From Rhabdaerophilum calidifontis (GTDB lineage: Bacteria; Pseudomonadota; Alphaproteobacteria; Rhizobiales; Beijerinckiaceae): a DNA stretch of 64,000 nucleotides. Both the position numbers and the translations under genes were made by a program. Every line of letters starts with the position of its first letter. The stretch's first letter is position 1. The notes beneath the pieces are model-generated. The model did not search any database and was not told the DNA's origin. It saw only the letters and a list, made by a program, of their open reading frames with translations. The DNA lies in contig NZ_VTRS01000004.1 in the NCBI RefSeq assembly GCF_008641065.1, forward strand, positions 62,001-126,000, in the 5' to 3' direction. Positions 17,590 through 26,674 of this stretch are shown one piece after another.

Positions 17590-20500
17590 GTGACCGCCCG
17601 CCTGCTGCTCATCGCGATTTCCTCGCTGATCGGTGCGCTCGCCCTCGCGCTCGTCATCTGGTTCGTCGGGCCGCTGGTCGCGATCGGCGAAAGCCATCCG
17701 TTCGACGCGGTCTGGCTACGGCTGCTGCTGATCGGGATCCTGTTCGCCGTGGTGCTGGCGGGGCTCGCTCTCGCCTGGCTCAGCCGCCGCAAGGCGCAGG
17801 TGCGGCTCGCCCGCAGCCTCGAAGGCGAGGCAGGCGGCGAGGAGGCCAATCCCGGCGATGCCGCGGTGCTCGCCGACAAGATGAAGGATGCGCTCGCCAC
17901 CTTGCGCAAGTCGAGCGGCACGAAGGGCGATTACCTCTACGACCTGCCCTGGTATGTCATCATCGGGCCGCCCGGGGCCGGCAAGACCACCGCGCTCGTC
18001 AATGCCGGGCTGAAATTCCCGCTCGCGCGCGGGCTCTCGCCGGCGGCGATCGCCGGCGTCGGCGGCACGCGCTATTGCGATTGGTGGTTCACGGACGAGG
18101 CGGTGCTTCTCGATACCGCCGGCCGCTACACGACGCAGGATTCCGACGCGAAGGCCGACCAGAAAAGCTGGCGTGCCTTCCTCGAATTGCTGCGCGAGAA
18201 CCGGCCGCGCCAGCCGATCAACGGCGTGCTGCTCTGCATCAGCCTCGAGGATCTGATCGCCGGCGGGCCGGAACTGGCCAATCTCCATGCCGAGGCCTGC
18301 CGCGCGCGGCTCATCGAGCTGCACGACGAGCTCAAGATCGATTTCCCGGTCTATGTCCTCTTCACCAAGGCCGACCTCGTCGCCGGGTTCAACGAATTCT
18401 TCGGTCACCTGAACGAGCAGGGCCGCCGGGCAGTGTGGGGGGCGACCTTCCAGACCGACGACAAGACCGAGAACCATGTCGACCGGGCCGGAACGGAATT
18501 CGACCTCCTGATCGAACGGCTCAATCTCGACCTGATCGATCACCTGCAGGACGAGCCGAACCCCGCCTCCAAGGTGCAGATCCTCGGCTTTCCGAGCCAG
18601 ATGGCGGCGAGCAGGGCGGCGATCGTCGATTTCCTCGGCCGCGTCTTCGAGCCGACGCGCTACCATGCCAACGCGACCTTGCGCGGCTTCTACTTCACCT
18701 CCGGCACCCAGAAGGGCTCGCCGATCGACCGGCTGATCGGCGCGCTCTCGCGCTCCTTCGGCGCCGAGGAAGCGGCGGCGGCGAGCTATTCCGGCATCGG
18801 CAAGAGCTATTTCCTCACCGACCTGATCACGCGCGTCATCGTCGGCGAGGCCGGCTGGGTCTCGACCAACCGCGCCGCCGTGCGCCGCAACGCCGTCATG
18901 CGCCTCGCCGCCTATGGCGTGCTCGGAACCCTCACCCTCGGTGCGCTGGCCGCGTGGTGGATCAGCTACCGCAACAATTCCGGGCTGATCGAGCAGGCCT
19001 TCCAGGCCGCGACGCGCTACAAGCAGATCGGCGAGGATGTTTCGACCGAATCGATCATCGCCGACGGCGACCTCAGCCGGCCGCTGCGCCATCTCCACCA
19101 TATCCGCACCCTGCCGGCCGGCCATGCCGAGCGCGAGATGCCGGTGCCGCTCGGCGAGACCTTCGGGCTCAGCCAGCGCGCGCGGCTCAATTCCGCCGCC
19201 GAGAGCGCCTATCAGGCGGCTCTGGAGCGCCATTTCCGGCCGCGGCTGCTCTACCGGATCGAGAGCGAGCTGCGCGCCCGCCAGGACGATGCCGGCTATG
19301 CCTTCCAGGCCCTGCCCGTCTATCTGATGCTCGGCGGCCGCGAGGCGATGGACAGGGAGAAGGTCACCGCCTTCCTGACCGAGGATTGGGAGCAGAACCA
19401 GTTCCGCGGCGCCGCGAACGCCGATGGGCGACGCGTGCTCGGCGAGCATCTCGCCGCCCTGCTCGCCTTCGACCCGCCGGAGGCCGAGCGCGCCATCGTG
19501 CTCGACGAGAACCTCATTCAGGAAACGCAGAAGGCGCTCGGCCAGCTCGGGGTTGTCGAGCGCGGCTTCGAGCTGATGCGCGGGTTCGGCGCCCGACAGG
19601 CGCATCGCGACTGGATCGCCAGAACCCGCGGCGGGCAGGATGTCGAACGGGTCTTCGAGGCGCAGGGCGGCGAGGGGCTCGAAGCCGTGCGCGTGCCCTT
19701 CCTATTCACCTATGACGGGTTTCACGAGATCTTCCTCGGGCGGATGACCGAGGTGCGGGGAATCGTCGAGAAGGATCGCCGGCTGATGGGCGCCGTGGCC
19801 GACCAGCTCGCGCTCCAGAAGCAGTTCGACGAATTCGAGCAAGGGCTGCTCCGCCGCTACAATCAGGAATTCGTCAAGGCCTGGGAGACCGGCCTGCGCC
19901 GGCTCAGGATCAAGGCGCTGACCGCCGACCGTCCGCGCTACGTGGCGCTCGACGCCGCCGCGCGCGCCACCTCGCCGCTGATCGCGCTCTTCGAATCGAT
20001 CCGCGCCGAGACCCAGCTGACCCGTGAGCGGCCGAAGCCGGCGGGGCAGGCGCCCGCCGCCGCAGCGCAGCCGCCGAAGCTCAGCCTGCCGGCGGGAACC
20101 GTTCCCGGCGCCGAGATCGAGGCCGCCTTCCGGCCGATGCATGTCGTCGTCGAGGCGCAGGGCGGCAAGCGCATCATCGACGATGTGATCAAGAACCTGT
20201 CGGATATCCACCAGAGCCTGATGGCGATGCAGGATCCCGCCCAGGCCGCGGGCGCGCAGCAGATGTTCCGCGTCCATCTGCAATCGCTCAACGGCAATTC
20301 GACCCGCCTGCCGCCGCCCTTCGCGACCATGCTCCAGACGGCGGCGAACGCCTTCGACCAGGACGCGACCGGCTCGACCATCGCCCGGCTCCAGCGCGCG
20401 CTCGCCGAGCAGGTGACGGAGCCCTGCCGCGTCGCGACCCAGAACAAGTATCCGTTCACGCGCGGCGCCGGCGCCGAGATCTCCATCCCCGATTTCGAGC

Positions 20501-21141
20501 GGCTCTTCGCCACCAACGGCATCATCGACCGGTTCTTCCAGGTCAATCTCGCGAGCTTCGCCGACACGACCCGGCGCGAATGGGTCTGGAACCCGACAAG
20601 CCCGGTGGGGCGGCAATTGCCGCCGGCGCTCATCCGCGATTTCCAGCGCGCGGCGGCGATCCGCGAGACATATCTGCGCACCGGCGCGGCGGGCTTCGGC
20701 TTCGTTGCCCGCAACATGACGATGCCGCCGGGCGCGCAGCAGGCGCGGCTCGAGATCAACGGCGCCATCGCCACGACCGACGCGCCGGAGGTCACGGCGC
20801 CGCGCGGGCCGCTCGACGGGCTGTTCGGCGCGCCGCAGCCGGCCGCGCCCAAGGCGCCGGTCGCGCCGACGCAGATGCAATGGCCCGGCCCGGCCGGCCT
20901 CCAGCGCGCGGCGATCGTCCTCCAGGATGCCACCGGCCGCGTCGCGACCCAGCAGAAAGACGGTCCCTGGGGCCTGTTCCGTCTGCTCGACGGCGCCAAT
21001 GTCCAGAAGGCTGGCGAAACGGTGATGGCGCGGTTCGGCGTCGGCGGGCAGGAGGTCGCCTACGCGATCAACGTTCCGGCCGGCGAGAACCCGCTGACCT
21101 CGCCGCTGCTGCGCAATTTCCGCTGCCCCGGCGCGCCGTGA
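17590..21141 (+). CDS. tssM: T6SS inner-membrane protein TssM (IcmF)
   Basis: Central scaffold of the T6SS membrane complex, 1183 residues from a GTG at 17590. Helices lie at about residues 4-27 and 42-64, followed by a cytoplasmic NTPase-like domain with an intact Walker A, GPPGAGKTT (126-134), and the TKAD motif. A third helix (about 437-457, YGVLGTLTLGALAAWW) leads into the large periplasmic region. The C-terminus carries the IcmF-related C2-like region around PFTRGAGAEISIPDFERLF. Length and order are typical. Its stop overlaps the tagF start (GTGA). Confidence 0.97.
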   Translation: MTARLLLIAISSLIGALALALVIWFVGPLVAIGESHPFDAVWLRLLLIGILFAVVLAGLALAWLSRRKAQVRLARSLEGEAGGEEANPGDAAVLADKMKDALATLRKSSGTKGDYLYDLPWYVIIGPPGAGKTTALVNAGLKFPLARGLSPAAIAGVGGTRYCDWWFTDEAVLLDTAGRYTTQDSDAKADQKSWRAFLELLRENRPRQPINGVLLCISLEDLIAGGPELANLHAEACRARLIELHDELKIDFPVYVLFTKADLVAGFNEFFGHLNEQGRRAVWGATFQTDDKTENHVDRAGTEFDLLIERLNLDLIDHLQDEPNPASKVQILGFPSQMAASRAAIVDFLGRVFEPTRYHANATLRGFYFTSGTQKGSPIDRLIGALSRSFGAEEAAAASYSGIGKSYFLTDLITRVIVGEAGWVSTNRAAVRRNAVMRLAAYGVLGTLTLGALAAWWISYRNNSGLIEQAFQAATRYKQIGEDVSTESIIADGDLSRPLRHLHHIRTLPAGHAEREMPVPLGETFGLSQRARLNSAAESAYQAALERHFRPRLLYRIESELRARQDDAGYAFQALPVYLMLGGREAMDREKVTAFLTEDWEQNQFRGAANADGRRVLGEHLAALLAFDPPEAERAIVLDENLIQETQKALGQLGVVERGFELMRGFGARQAHRDWIARTRGGQDVERVFEAQGGEGLEAVRVPFLFTYDGFHEIFLGRMTEVRGIVEKDRRLMGAVADQLALQKQFDEFEQGLLRRYNQEFVKAWETGLRRLRIKALTADRPRYVALDAAARATSPLIALFESIRAETQLTRERPKPAGQAPAAAAQPPKLSLPAGTVPGAEIEAAFRPMHVVVEAQGGKRIIDDVIKNLSDIHQSLMAMQDPAQAAGAQQMFRVHLQSLNGNSTRLPPPFATMLQTAANAFDQDATGSTIARLQRALAEQVTEPCRVATQNKYPFTRGAGAEISIPDFERLFATNGIIDRFFQVNLASFADTTRREWVWNPTSPVGRQLPPALIRDFQRAAAIRETYLRTGAAGFGFVARNMTMPPGAQQARLEINGAIATTDAPEVTAPRGPLDGLFGAPQPAAPKAPVAPTQMQWPGPAGLQRAAIVLQDATGRVATQQKDGPWGLFRLLDGANVQKAGETVMARFGVGGQEVAYAINVPAGENPLTSPLLRNFRCPGAP

Positions 21142-21851
21142 GCACGGCCATGGGCCAGCCGGGAGGAGCCTGCGGGCTGTTCGGCAAGGTGCCGGCGCGG
21201 CGCGATTTCGTCGCCGCCGGTATCCCGCAAAGCGTGCTCGGCCCCTGGGAGAGCTGGCTCCAGCGCGAAATGGCGCAGAGCCGCGTGCTGATCGACAGGG
21301 CCTGGGTCGCGGCCTTCCTGAGAGCGCCGATCTGGCGTTTCTGGTGCGGCTCGCGCGTGCTGGGCCGCGCGGCACTCGGCGTGCTGATGCCGAGCGTCGA
21401 CGGGGTCGGGCGCTATTTCCCGCTGACGCTTCTCGCCGTGGCGCCGGAGGGACACGGTTTCCCGCCGGTCGCGGCGCTGCTCGAGGCCCCCTTCCTAGTG
21501 GCGCTGGAGGATCTCGCGCTCGCCGCGCTCGCGCCCGAAGCCCGCTACGAGGATCTGCGCGCCGCGCTTGACGGGTTGGCACCGCCCCTGGAACCCGCGC
21601 CCGCTGCCGAGCGGCGCGGCGTCTATGTCTCCGCGGCGCTCGGCGAGGGCACGGATGCGCGTTTCGCCGATGCGGCGGAGGCACTGGCCGACTGGCGCGC
21701 GGCACGGAGCGGGGCGGGGCATTCCGTCTGGTGGACGCTCGGCGGCGGCGGCTTCGCCGCGCGGATGCTCGCCGTCGAAGGCTTGCCCGACGGCCCGCTC
21801 TTCGCCACCATGCTGAACGGCGCGTTCGAAGCGGGAGCGGAGGCATCATGA
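21138..21851 (+). CDS. tagF: T6SS-associated protein TagF
   Basis: Cytoplasmic post-translational repressor of T6SS assembly in systems with the threonine-phosphorylation pathway. The protein (237 residues from GTG 21138; an ATG at 21150 gives 233) starts with the family signature GLFGKVPARRDFVAAGIPQ. It continues WLQREMAQSR and the conserved VGRYFPLTLLA block. GTG at 21138 overlaps the tssM stop, and the tagF stop overlaps the pppA start, so the gene is embedded in a coupled run. In Agrobacterium TagF and PppA occur as a fusion; here they are separate adjacent genes. Confidence 0.93.
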   Translation: MSTAMGQPGGACGLFGKVPARRDFVAAGIPQSVLGPWESWLQREMAQSRVLIDRAWVAAFLRAPIWRFWCGSRVLGRAALGVLMPSVDGVGRYFPLTLLAVAPEGHGFPPVAALLEAPFLVALEDLALAALAPEARYEDLRAALDGLAPPLEPAPAAERRGVYVSAALGEGTDARFADAAEALADWRAARSGAGHSVWWTLGGGGFAARMLAVEGLPDGPLFATMLNGAFEAGAEAS

Positions 21852-22666
21852 TTTCACCCAGCCCCATCCCCGAGAGCCGGCTGCGGTTCGAGACCAGCGC
21901 CGGGACGCATGTCGGCCTCGCGCGCGAGGAGAACCAGGACGATCTGCTCGTGAAGCCGGAGGCCGGGCTCTGGGCGGTGGCGGACGGCGTCGGCGGCCTG
22001 CATGACGGGCGGCTTGCAAGCCGCACGCTCGTCGAGGCGCTGGCCGCGGTGCCGCCGGGGCGCGATCTCCGCGGGATCGTGGCCGCGGTGCGCGGTCAGG
22101 CCGGCATCGCGAACCGGAGCCTGCTCGACATCGCGCATCGGCGCTCCATCGCGCTCGGCACGACGCTGGTGGCACTCGCGGCCCGGGACGAGGGCTTCGC
22201 CTGCCTCTGGGCCGGCGACAGCCGCCTCTACCAGATCCGCGGCCGGCAGATCCGCCGCATCTCGGAGGACCACAGCGAGGCCGGCGAACTCGTCCGGCAG
22301 GGCGTGCTGACGCATGAGGAGGCGCGGGACTGGCCGCGCCGAAACGTCATCACCCGCGCGCTCGGCGTCGAGGAGCCGCTCGACCTGGAACTCGCGCAGG
22401 GGCGGATCGAGGATGGCGACATCTTCATCCTGTGCTCGGACGGATTGACGGCGCATCTCGACGATTCCGAGATCCTCGCGGTGGTGGCGGGGCGCCCGCT
22501 CGACGGCGCCGCGGACGCGCTGATCGAGGCGACCCTGCGGCGCGGCGCCAGCGACAATGTCACCGTCATCGTCGTCGGCGCGCGCCGGGAGAACCGGCAC
22601 CGCGAGGTGGCGGGCATGCGCGAGAAGACCGTCTACATCATCCCGCGGGCGGTGCCGCGTGAGTGA
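21848..22666 (+). CDS. pppA: T6SS PP2C-type serine/threonine phosphatase PppA
   Basis: A 272-residue Mn/Mg-dependent PP2C phosphatase that dephosphorylates targets of the T6SS kinase, such as the FHA protein, and so resets the apparatus. Motifs are complete: GLAREENQDD near residue 24, AVADGVGGLHDG, the GTTLVALAAR strand, CLWAGDSRLY, ILCSDGLTAHLDD and the terminal GASDNVTVIVV. The ATG at 21848 overlaps the tagF stop (ATGA), and its last bases overlap the GTG start of the kinase gene. Phosphatase and kinase are thus made from one message. Confidence 0.95.
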   Translation: MISPSPIPESRLRFETSAGTHVGLAREENQDDLLVKPEAGLWAVADGVGGLHDGRLASRTLVEALAAVPPGRDLRGIVAAVRGQAGIANRSLLDIAHRRSIALGTTLVALAARDEGFACLWAGDSRLYQIRGRQIRRISEDHSEAGELVRQGVLTHEEARDWPRRNVITRALGVEEPLDLELAQGRIEDGDIFILCSDGLTAHLDDSEILAVVAGRPLDGAADALIEATLRRGASDNVTVIVVGARRENRHREVAGMREKTVYIIPRAVPRE

Positions 22667-24731
22667 CGATGCCATCCCCGCCGGCCATGCTGCGGCGCCG
22701 GCCGGGAGCCTCCCGGCCGGTCTCCAGCTCAACGGCACCTACGAGATCGACCGGCTGATCGCCACCGGCGGCATGGGCGAGGTCTATCGCGGCCATCTGA
22801 TCGAGACCGGCGACCCGGTGGCGATCAAGGTCATCCGCGCCGACATGGTGCGGAACGAAGCGGCGCTGGCGCTGTTCCGCAAGGAGGCTTCGGCGCTCCA
22901 CCACCTGCATCACGAAGCGATCATCCGCTATTTCGTGGTGGCGATCGATCCCGGGCTCGGCAGGCCCTATCTCGCGATGGAATTCGTCGAGGGCGAGCCG
23001 CTGTCCGAGATCATCCGGCGCGGGGCCCTGCCGGAGGCGGATTGCTTCGCGCTGCTCGACCGGCTCGCCGCGGGGCTCGGCGCCGCGCATCAGATCGGCA
23101 TCTTCCATCGCGATGTCTCGCCGGACAACATCATCCTGCCCGAGGGCGACGTGACGCGCGCGAAGATCATCGATTTCGGGATCGCGAAATCGACGCGCTT
23201 CGGTGCCACCACGGTGATCGGCGATGGATTTGCCGGCAAATATTCCTATGTCTCGCCCGAACAGCTGGGCCTCTATGGCGGCCAGGTCACCGAACGGTCG
23301 GACATCTACAGCCTCGGCCTCGTGATCGCGGAGGCTTCCGCCGGGCAGGCGATCGACATGGGCGCCAACCATGCCGAGACGATCGAGCGCCGCCGCGCGG
23401 TGCCGCCGCTCGACGGCGTGGCGGCGGGGTTGCGGCCGCTGCTGTCGCAGATGCTCCAGCCGCTGCCCGAGGACAGGCCGGGCAGCATGGCCGAGGTGCG
23501 CCGGCTCGCACTGCAGGCATGGCCGGGCGGGAGCGGGGCCGCGGGCGGTTTCGGAGGCGCGGATCCGACGCTGCTCGCGCCGCGCGCCCGCAGCCGGCTC
23601 CGCGCGATCGAGGCGGCACGGCAGGCGGAAACCGGGGGCGGCGGCGGGCGCAGGCGCATGGCCTGGCTGGCCCTGGCGGCGCTCCTCGCCGCAGCGGTGC
23701 CGGCCGCGCTCTATGTCTGGCCGGGCTTCCTCGCGAAGCCGGTCCAGACGGCGAATCTCGAGGACGGCCCCTATCTGCCGCTGCCGAGCGGCGGGCTGCC
23801 GCGCCCGGAAGGCCCGACGCCCGCGCTGCGGCCGGCGGGCGACCCCGCACGCCCGCAGGGAACCGCCTCGCCCGATCCCGAGCCGGACGAGAGCGCGGAA
23901 CCGGCGGCGCGTCCGGGGCTTCAGCCCGCCGCGGCGCCCCCCTCCGAACCACCGCGTGCGGAGCCTCCCGTGACGCCCACGCAGCCATCCCAGCCTCCGC
24001 CGCTGCCGGCGATCGCCGCGCAGGAGGTCAAAGAGCCCGCCGTGCCGGCCCGGCCCGTGCCGGAGCCGCCCGGCCCGTCGCCCGATCCCGCGCCGGCACC
24101 ATCGACCAGCCTCCCCGCCGCAATGACGGCGGAGGATTTCGTCGCGCGCTATCCGCCGGCGTCCTGCTTCCTGCTCACGCTGCGCAAGGCCGGGCCGCGC
24201 AAGGCCGATATCGAGGCGTTCGGCAGCGAGGTGAAGGATATCGAGGCGTTCGACCGGGCTTTCGCCCGTTCGCTCGGCTACGAGGCCGATATCCAGTTTC
24301 GCGCCGTGAGCGATGCGCAATGCCCGGCGATCGAATTCCTGGCGCGGTTCCAGCAGCCCGATGCCGAGGCGGGGCTGGTGCTCGACACCTTCAACCTCCG
24401 GCCCGGACAGGCGGTGACGGGGGTGATCCGCGGCGCAGGCTTCCGGGCGGTCACGGTCCTGATGGTGACGGATGACGGGATGGTGCGGCCGTTATCCGTC
24501 CGCCCCGATCCCGGCGGGCAGAACAGCCTCGTCACCATCGATGCCGAACCCGCCGCCGCCGGCCGCAAGCCGAAACTGGTGATCGCGATCCTCTCGCCGC
24601 GCCGGCCGAAAGCCGCGACCATCCCCGGCCGCGTGCCGGCGCGCCGCATCTTCGCCGATCTCGCGGCGGAGCTTGCCGCCGAGCGGGAGGGCGTGACGGT
24701 TCTGCGCCAATATCTGCGGATCGATGGATAA
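22659..24731 (+). CDS. ppkA: T6SS transmembrane serine/threonine protein kinase PpkA
   Basis: Receptor-like Hanks-type kinase, 690 residues from GTG 22659. The kinase domain (about 28-285) is intact: glycine loop IATGGMGEVYRG, Lys57 in VAIKVI, catalytic loop HRDVSPDNIIL (Asp152), DFG at 172-174 and YVSPEQ. A single membrane helix lies at about 334-356, followed by a Pro-rich periplasmic linker (about 365-490). The distal domain (about 490-690) contains a 10-residue internal repeat (DIEAF twice) and beta-rich sequence of no family I recognise. In known systems PpkA phosphorylates the FHA protein to trigger assembly. It converges with tagH, 17 bp away, which supports that pairing. The periplasmic part is a likely signal sensor. 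Confidence 0.94.
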   Translation: MSDDAIPAGHAAAPAGSLPAGLQLNGTYEIDRLIATGGMGEVYRGHLIETGDPVAIKVIRADMVRNEAALALFRKEASALHHLHHEAIIRYFVVAIDPGLGRPYLAMEFVEGEPLSEIIRRGALPEADCFALLDRLAAGLGAAHQIGIFHRDVSPDNIILPEGDVTRAKIIDFGIAKSTRFGATTVIGDGFAGKYSYVSPEQLGLYGGQVTERSDIYSLGLVIAEASAGQAIDMGANHAETIERRRAVPPLDGVAAGLRPLLSQMLQPLPEDRPGSMAEVRRLALQAWPGGSGAAGGFGGADPTLLAPRARSRLRAIEAARQAETGGGGGRRRMAWLALAALLAAAVPAALYVWPGFLAKPVQTANLEDGPYLPLPSGGLPRPEGPTPALRPAGDPARPQGTASPDPEPDESAEPAARPGLQPAAAPPSEPPRAEPPVTPTQPSQPPPLPAIAAQEVKEPAVPARPVPEPPGPSPDPAPAPSTSLPAAMTAEDFVARYPPASCFLLTLRKAGPRKADIEAFGSEVKDIEAFDRAFARSLGYEADIQFRAVSDAQCPAIEFLARFQQPDAEAGLVLDTFNLRPGQAVTGVIRGAGFRAVTVLMVTDDGMVRPLSVRPDPGGQNSLVTIDAEPAAAGRKPKLVIAILSPRRPKAATIPGRVPARRIFADLAAELAAEREGVTVLRQYLRIDG

Positions 24732-24748
24732 CGCGGCCGGGGCCGCAC

Positions 24749-26059
24749 TCAGCGCCCCGGCGGTGTCCGGTCGTATCGGGCGGTGAAGAGGTTCAGAAAC
24801 ACCCCGCGAATCCCGTCCGGATGGCTCGCGGCAAGCGCCTGCCAGCGGCTGCGGTAGAGATCCCAGAGCCGGGCGCGGCGGCTCGCGAACAGCGCGCCGA
24901 CCTTGCCCTCCGGTTCGATCGTCGCCTCGATCTCGGCCGGGTCCAATTCCTTGATCAGCCCGTCGAGCGCCGCCTGCATGGCGACGAACGTGTCGAGCTG
25001 ATGCGTCTTCAGCGCCTCGAAGGTCTTCCGCAGCGCGGCCTCGCCGGCGAGATAGGACTTGCCGCGCGGGCCGAGCATGATGCGCAGCGCATCCTCGGCG
25101 GTCGGCGCGAACGGAATCGGGTTGTTGTCGAGCGCCTGCACGGTGGTGTGGCTCGCGCTGCGCATCGCGCTCTTGGATTCGCTGCGCGCCTGCATCAGAG
25201 CCTTCAACTCGGCCGTCGCCGCCAGCATCATGCGCCCCAATTCCTCGGCCAGCGCGCCGGGTTCACGCTCCTTCAGCGCACCGGGCGGCAGGCCGGCGCC
25301 GATCTCGAACCGTCGGATGAATTCGGCGGCGTCCGCTGCCGGAGGCGACAACGATTCGACCGGCTCCGGCACGGGCAAAACCGGCAGGGCTGCGGATGTG
25401 AAATCCGGCACGGGAGCCGGCACAGGCTCCGCCACGGGGAGCGGCGCGGCTTCCGGCCGCGGCTCCTGGTGGCGCGGTCGCGGCCGCTCGAAGGCCGGCA
25501 CCCCGGCGGCGCCGCTATCGCCCGCGCCCGACCAGGGATCGGCACCCCGCCAATCCGGCGCCGGCGCCGGAATATCGCTCGCGCGGTCGATGAAATCGTC
25601 GGCATGCACGGGGCGGTAGCTGCGCTCGCGCGGCACGGGGGCGGGAGGGGCGGCCTCCTCGCCCACCGACCAGAGATCGGCGGAAGCCGGTGCCGGCGGC
25701 GAGGCATCCCCTTCCACCGGAAGCGCGGCCTCCGCCGCCTCTCCCGTGACGGAAACGGCGATGATGTAATGGCCGATCTCCAGCCGATCCCCGGTGCGCA
25801 GGCGGCGCGGCGCGGCGAGCCGGTTGGCATCGCCGTTGAGATAGGTGCCGTTGGCCGAGACATCGTGCAGCCAATAGCCGCCATCGCGATAGCGGATCTC
25901 GCAATGCCGGCCGGAAATCACCCGCGACGGATCGGGCAGGACCCAATCGAGATGCGCGTCGCGGCCGATATCGATGCCGCGCCGGCCGGTCAGGACATAG
26001 CTCAGCGGCCCGCCATCCGGCAGGGCGCCGATATTCTCGATCTTGAGCAGCAGCGACAT
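24749..26059 (-). CDS. tagH: T6SS FHA-domain protein TagH (Fha)
   Basis: A 436-residue cytoplasmic scaffold that binds phosphothreonine and relays the PpkA signal to the T6SS. The N-terminal FHA domain (about residues 1-100) has IGRD (31-34), SGRHCEI (49-55) and SANGTYLNG (68-76), all phosphopeptide-binding residues. A long Pro/Ala-rich linker follows (about 110-240). The C-terminal TagH domain (about 245-430) contains FIRRFEIGAGLP and LDNNPIPFAPTAEDALRIM. The ATG at 26059 opens directly into the FHA fold (MSLLLKIENIG), so upstream starts are rejected. It is the third gene of the minus-strand run vgrG, DUF6931-like, tagH. Confidence 0.94.
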   Translation of the reverse strand: MSLLLKIENIGALPDGGPLSYVLTGRRGIDIGRDAHLDWVLPDPSRVISGRHCEIRYRDGGYWLHDVSANGTYLNGDANRLAAPRRLRTGDRLEIGHYIIAVSVTGEAAEAALPVEGDASPPAPASADLWSVGEEAAPPAPVPRERSYRPVHADDFIDRASDIPAPAPDWRGADPWSGAGDSGAAGVPAFERPRPRHQEPRPEAAPLPVAEPVPAPVPDFTSAALPVLPVPEPVESLSPPAADAAEFIRRFEIGAGLPPGALKEREPGALAEELGRMMLAATAELKALMQARSESKSAMRSASHTTVQALDNNPIPFAPTAEDALRIMLGPRGKSYLAGEAALRKTFEALKTHQLDTFVAMQAALDGLIKELDPAEIEATIEPEGKVGALFASRRARLWDLYRSRWQALAASHPDGIRGVFLNLFTARYDRTPPGR

Positions 26060-26090
26060 CACGGCCGGAAATCCTCGCTCCCGGACAATC

Positions 26091-26666
26091 TCACGGGGCG
26101 CCTTTCCTGGCGATGCGGGTGCAGGCGGCGAGCCATGCCTGGATCGTAGCACGAGATTTCGCGACGGGAACCCGGCCGAGCGCGATCGCAAGCCCGCCGG
26201 TCACGGCCTGCGCGGCGAGGTCCGCCGGCGCGGGCGCGCCGGGATAATCGCCGACGGAGAGATTGCCGCCCGACCAGGCGGCGGCGAAGGCCGCCCAGGT
26301 CGCAGGCGCCCGCGGGTCGAGCCGTTCCGCGAGCTTCAGCGCCGTGACGCGGCGCGTCTCGCCGGGCTCGCGCAGCCAGGCCTCGGCCGCCTCGATCGCG
26401 GCGTCTCCGGCCGCGAGATCGATCTCGGGCGTCGCGCGCAGGGCGGCGCAGAGCCATCCCACCGCCTCGCGGCGGGGGAGCATATGCGCGGCGAAGCGGA
26501 TCGCGTCGAAGGGCTCCGGCCCCGCGCCCAGCCGTTCCATGAAGGCGAGCGGCGCCTCGGCGCCCGGCCGCGCGGCGATCGCCTCGCCGAGCTTCGGGAA
26601 AGCATCGAACACGGCTTCGGCGGTCTCGAAGCGGATGAGATCGGCGGAACGGGGGGGCGCGGCCAT
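26091..26666 (-). CDS. T6SS-linked protein of unknown function (DUF6931-like)
   Basis: A 191-residue, Ala-rich, mostly helical soluble protein without signal peptide. Recognisable stretches are AFPKLGEAIAARPGAEAP, the WLCAALRATPEIDLAAGD helix and TWAAFAAAWSGGNLSVGDYP. I associate these from memory with a small family (DUF6931) found next to VgrG or FHA genes in alphaproteobacterial T6SS loci; I could not check this. It starts 8 bp after the vgrG stop and ends 31 bp before tagH. Position fits a VgrG adaptor/chaperone or an immunity-like partner, but no motif decides between them. Confidence 0.6.
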   Translation of the reverse strand: MAAPPRSADLIRFETAEAVFDAFPKLGEAIAARPGAEAPLAFMERLGAGPEPFDAIRFAAHMLPRREAVGWLCAALRATPEIDLAAGDAAIEAAEAWLREPGETRRVTALKLAERLDPRAPATWAAFAAAWSGGNLSVGDYPGAPAPADLAAQAVTGGLAIALGRVPVAKSRATIQAWLAACTRIARKGAP

Positions 26667-26674
26667 GGCGGACC

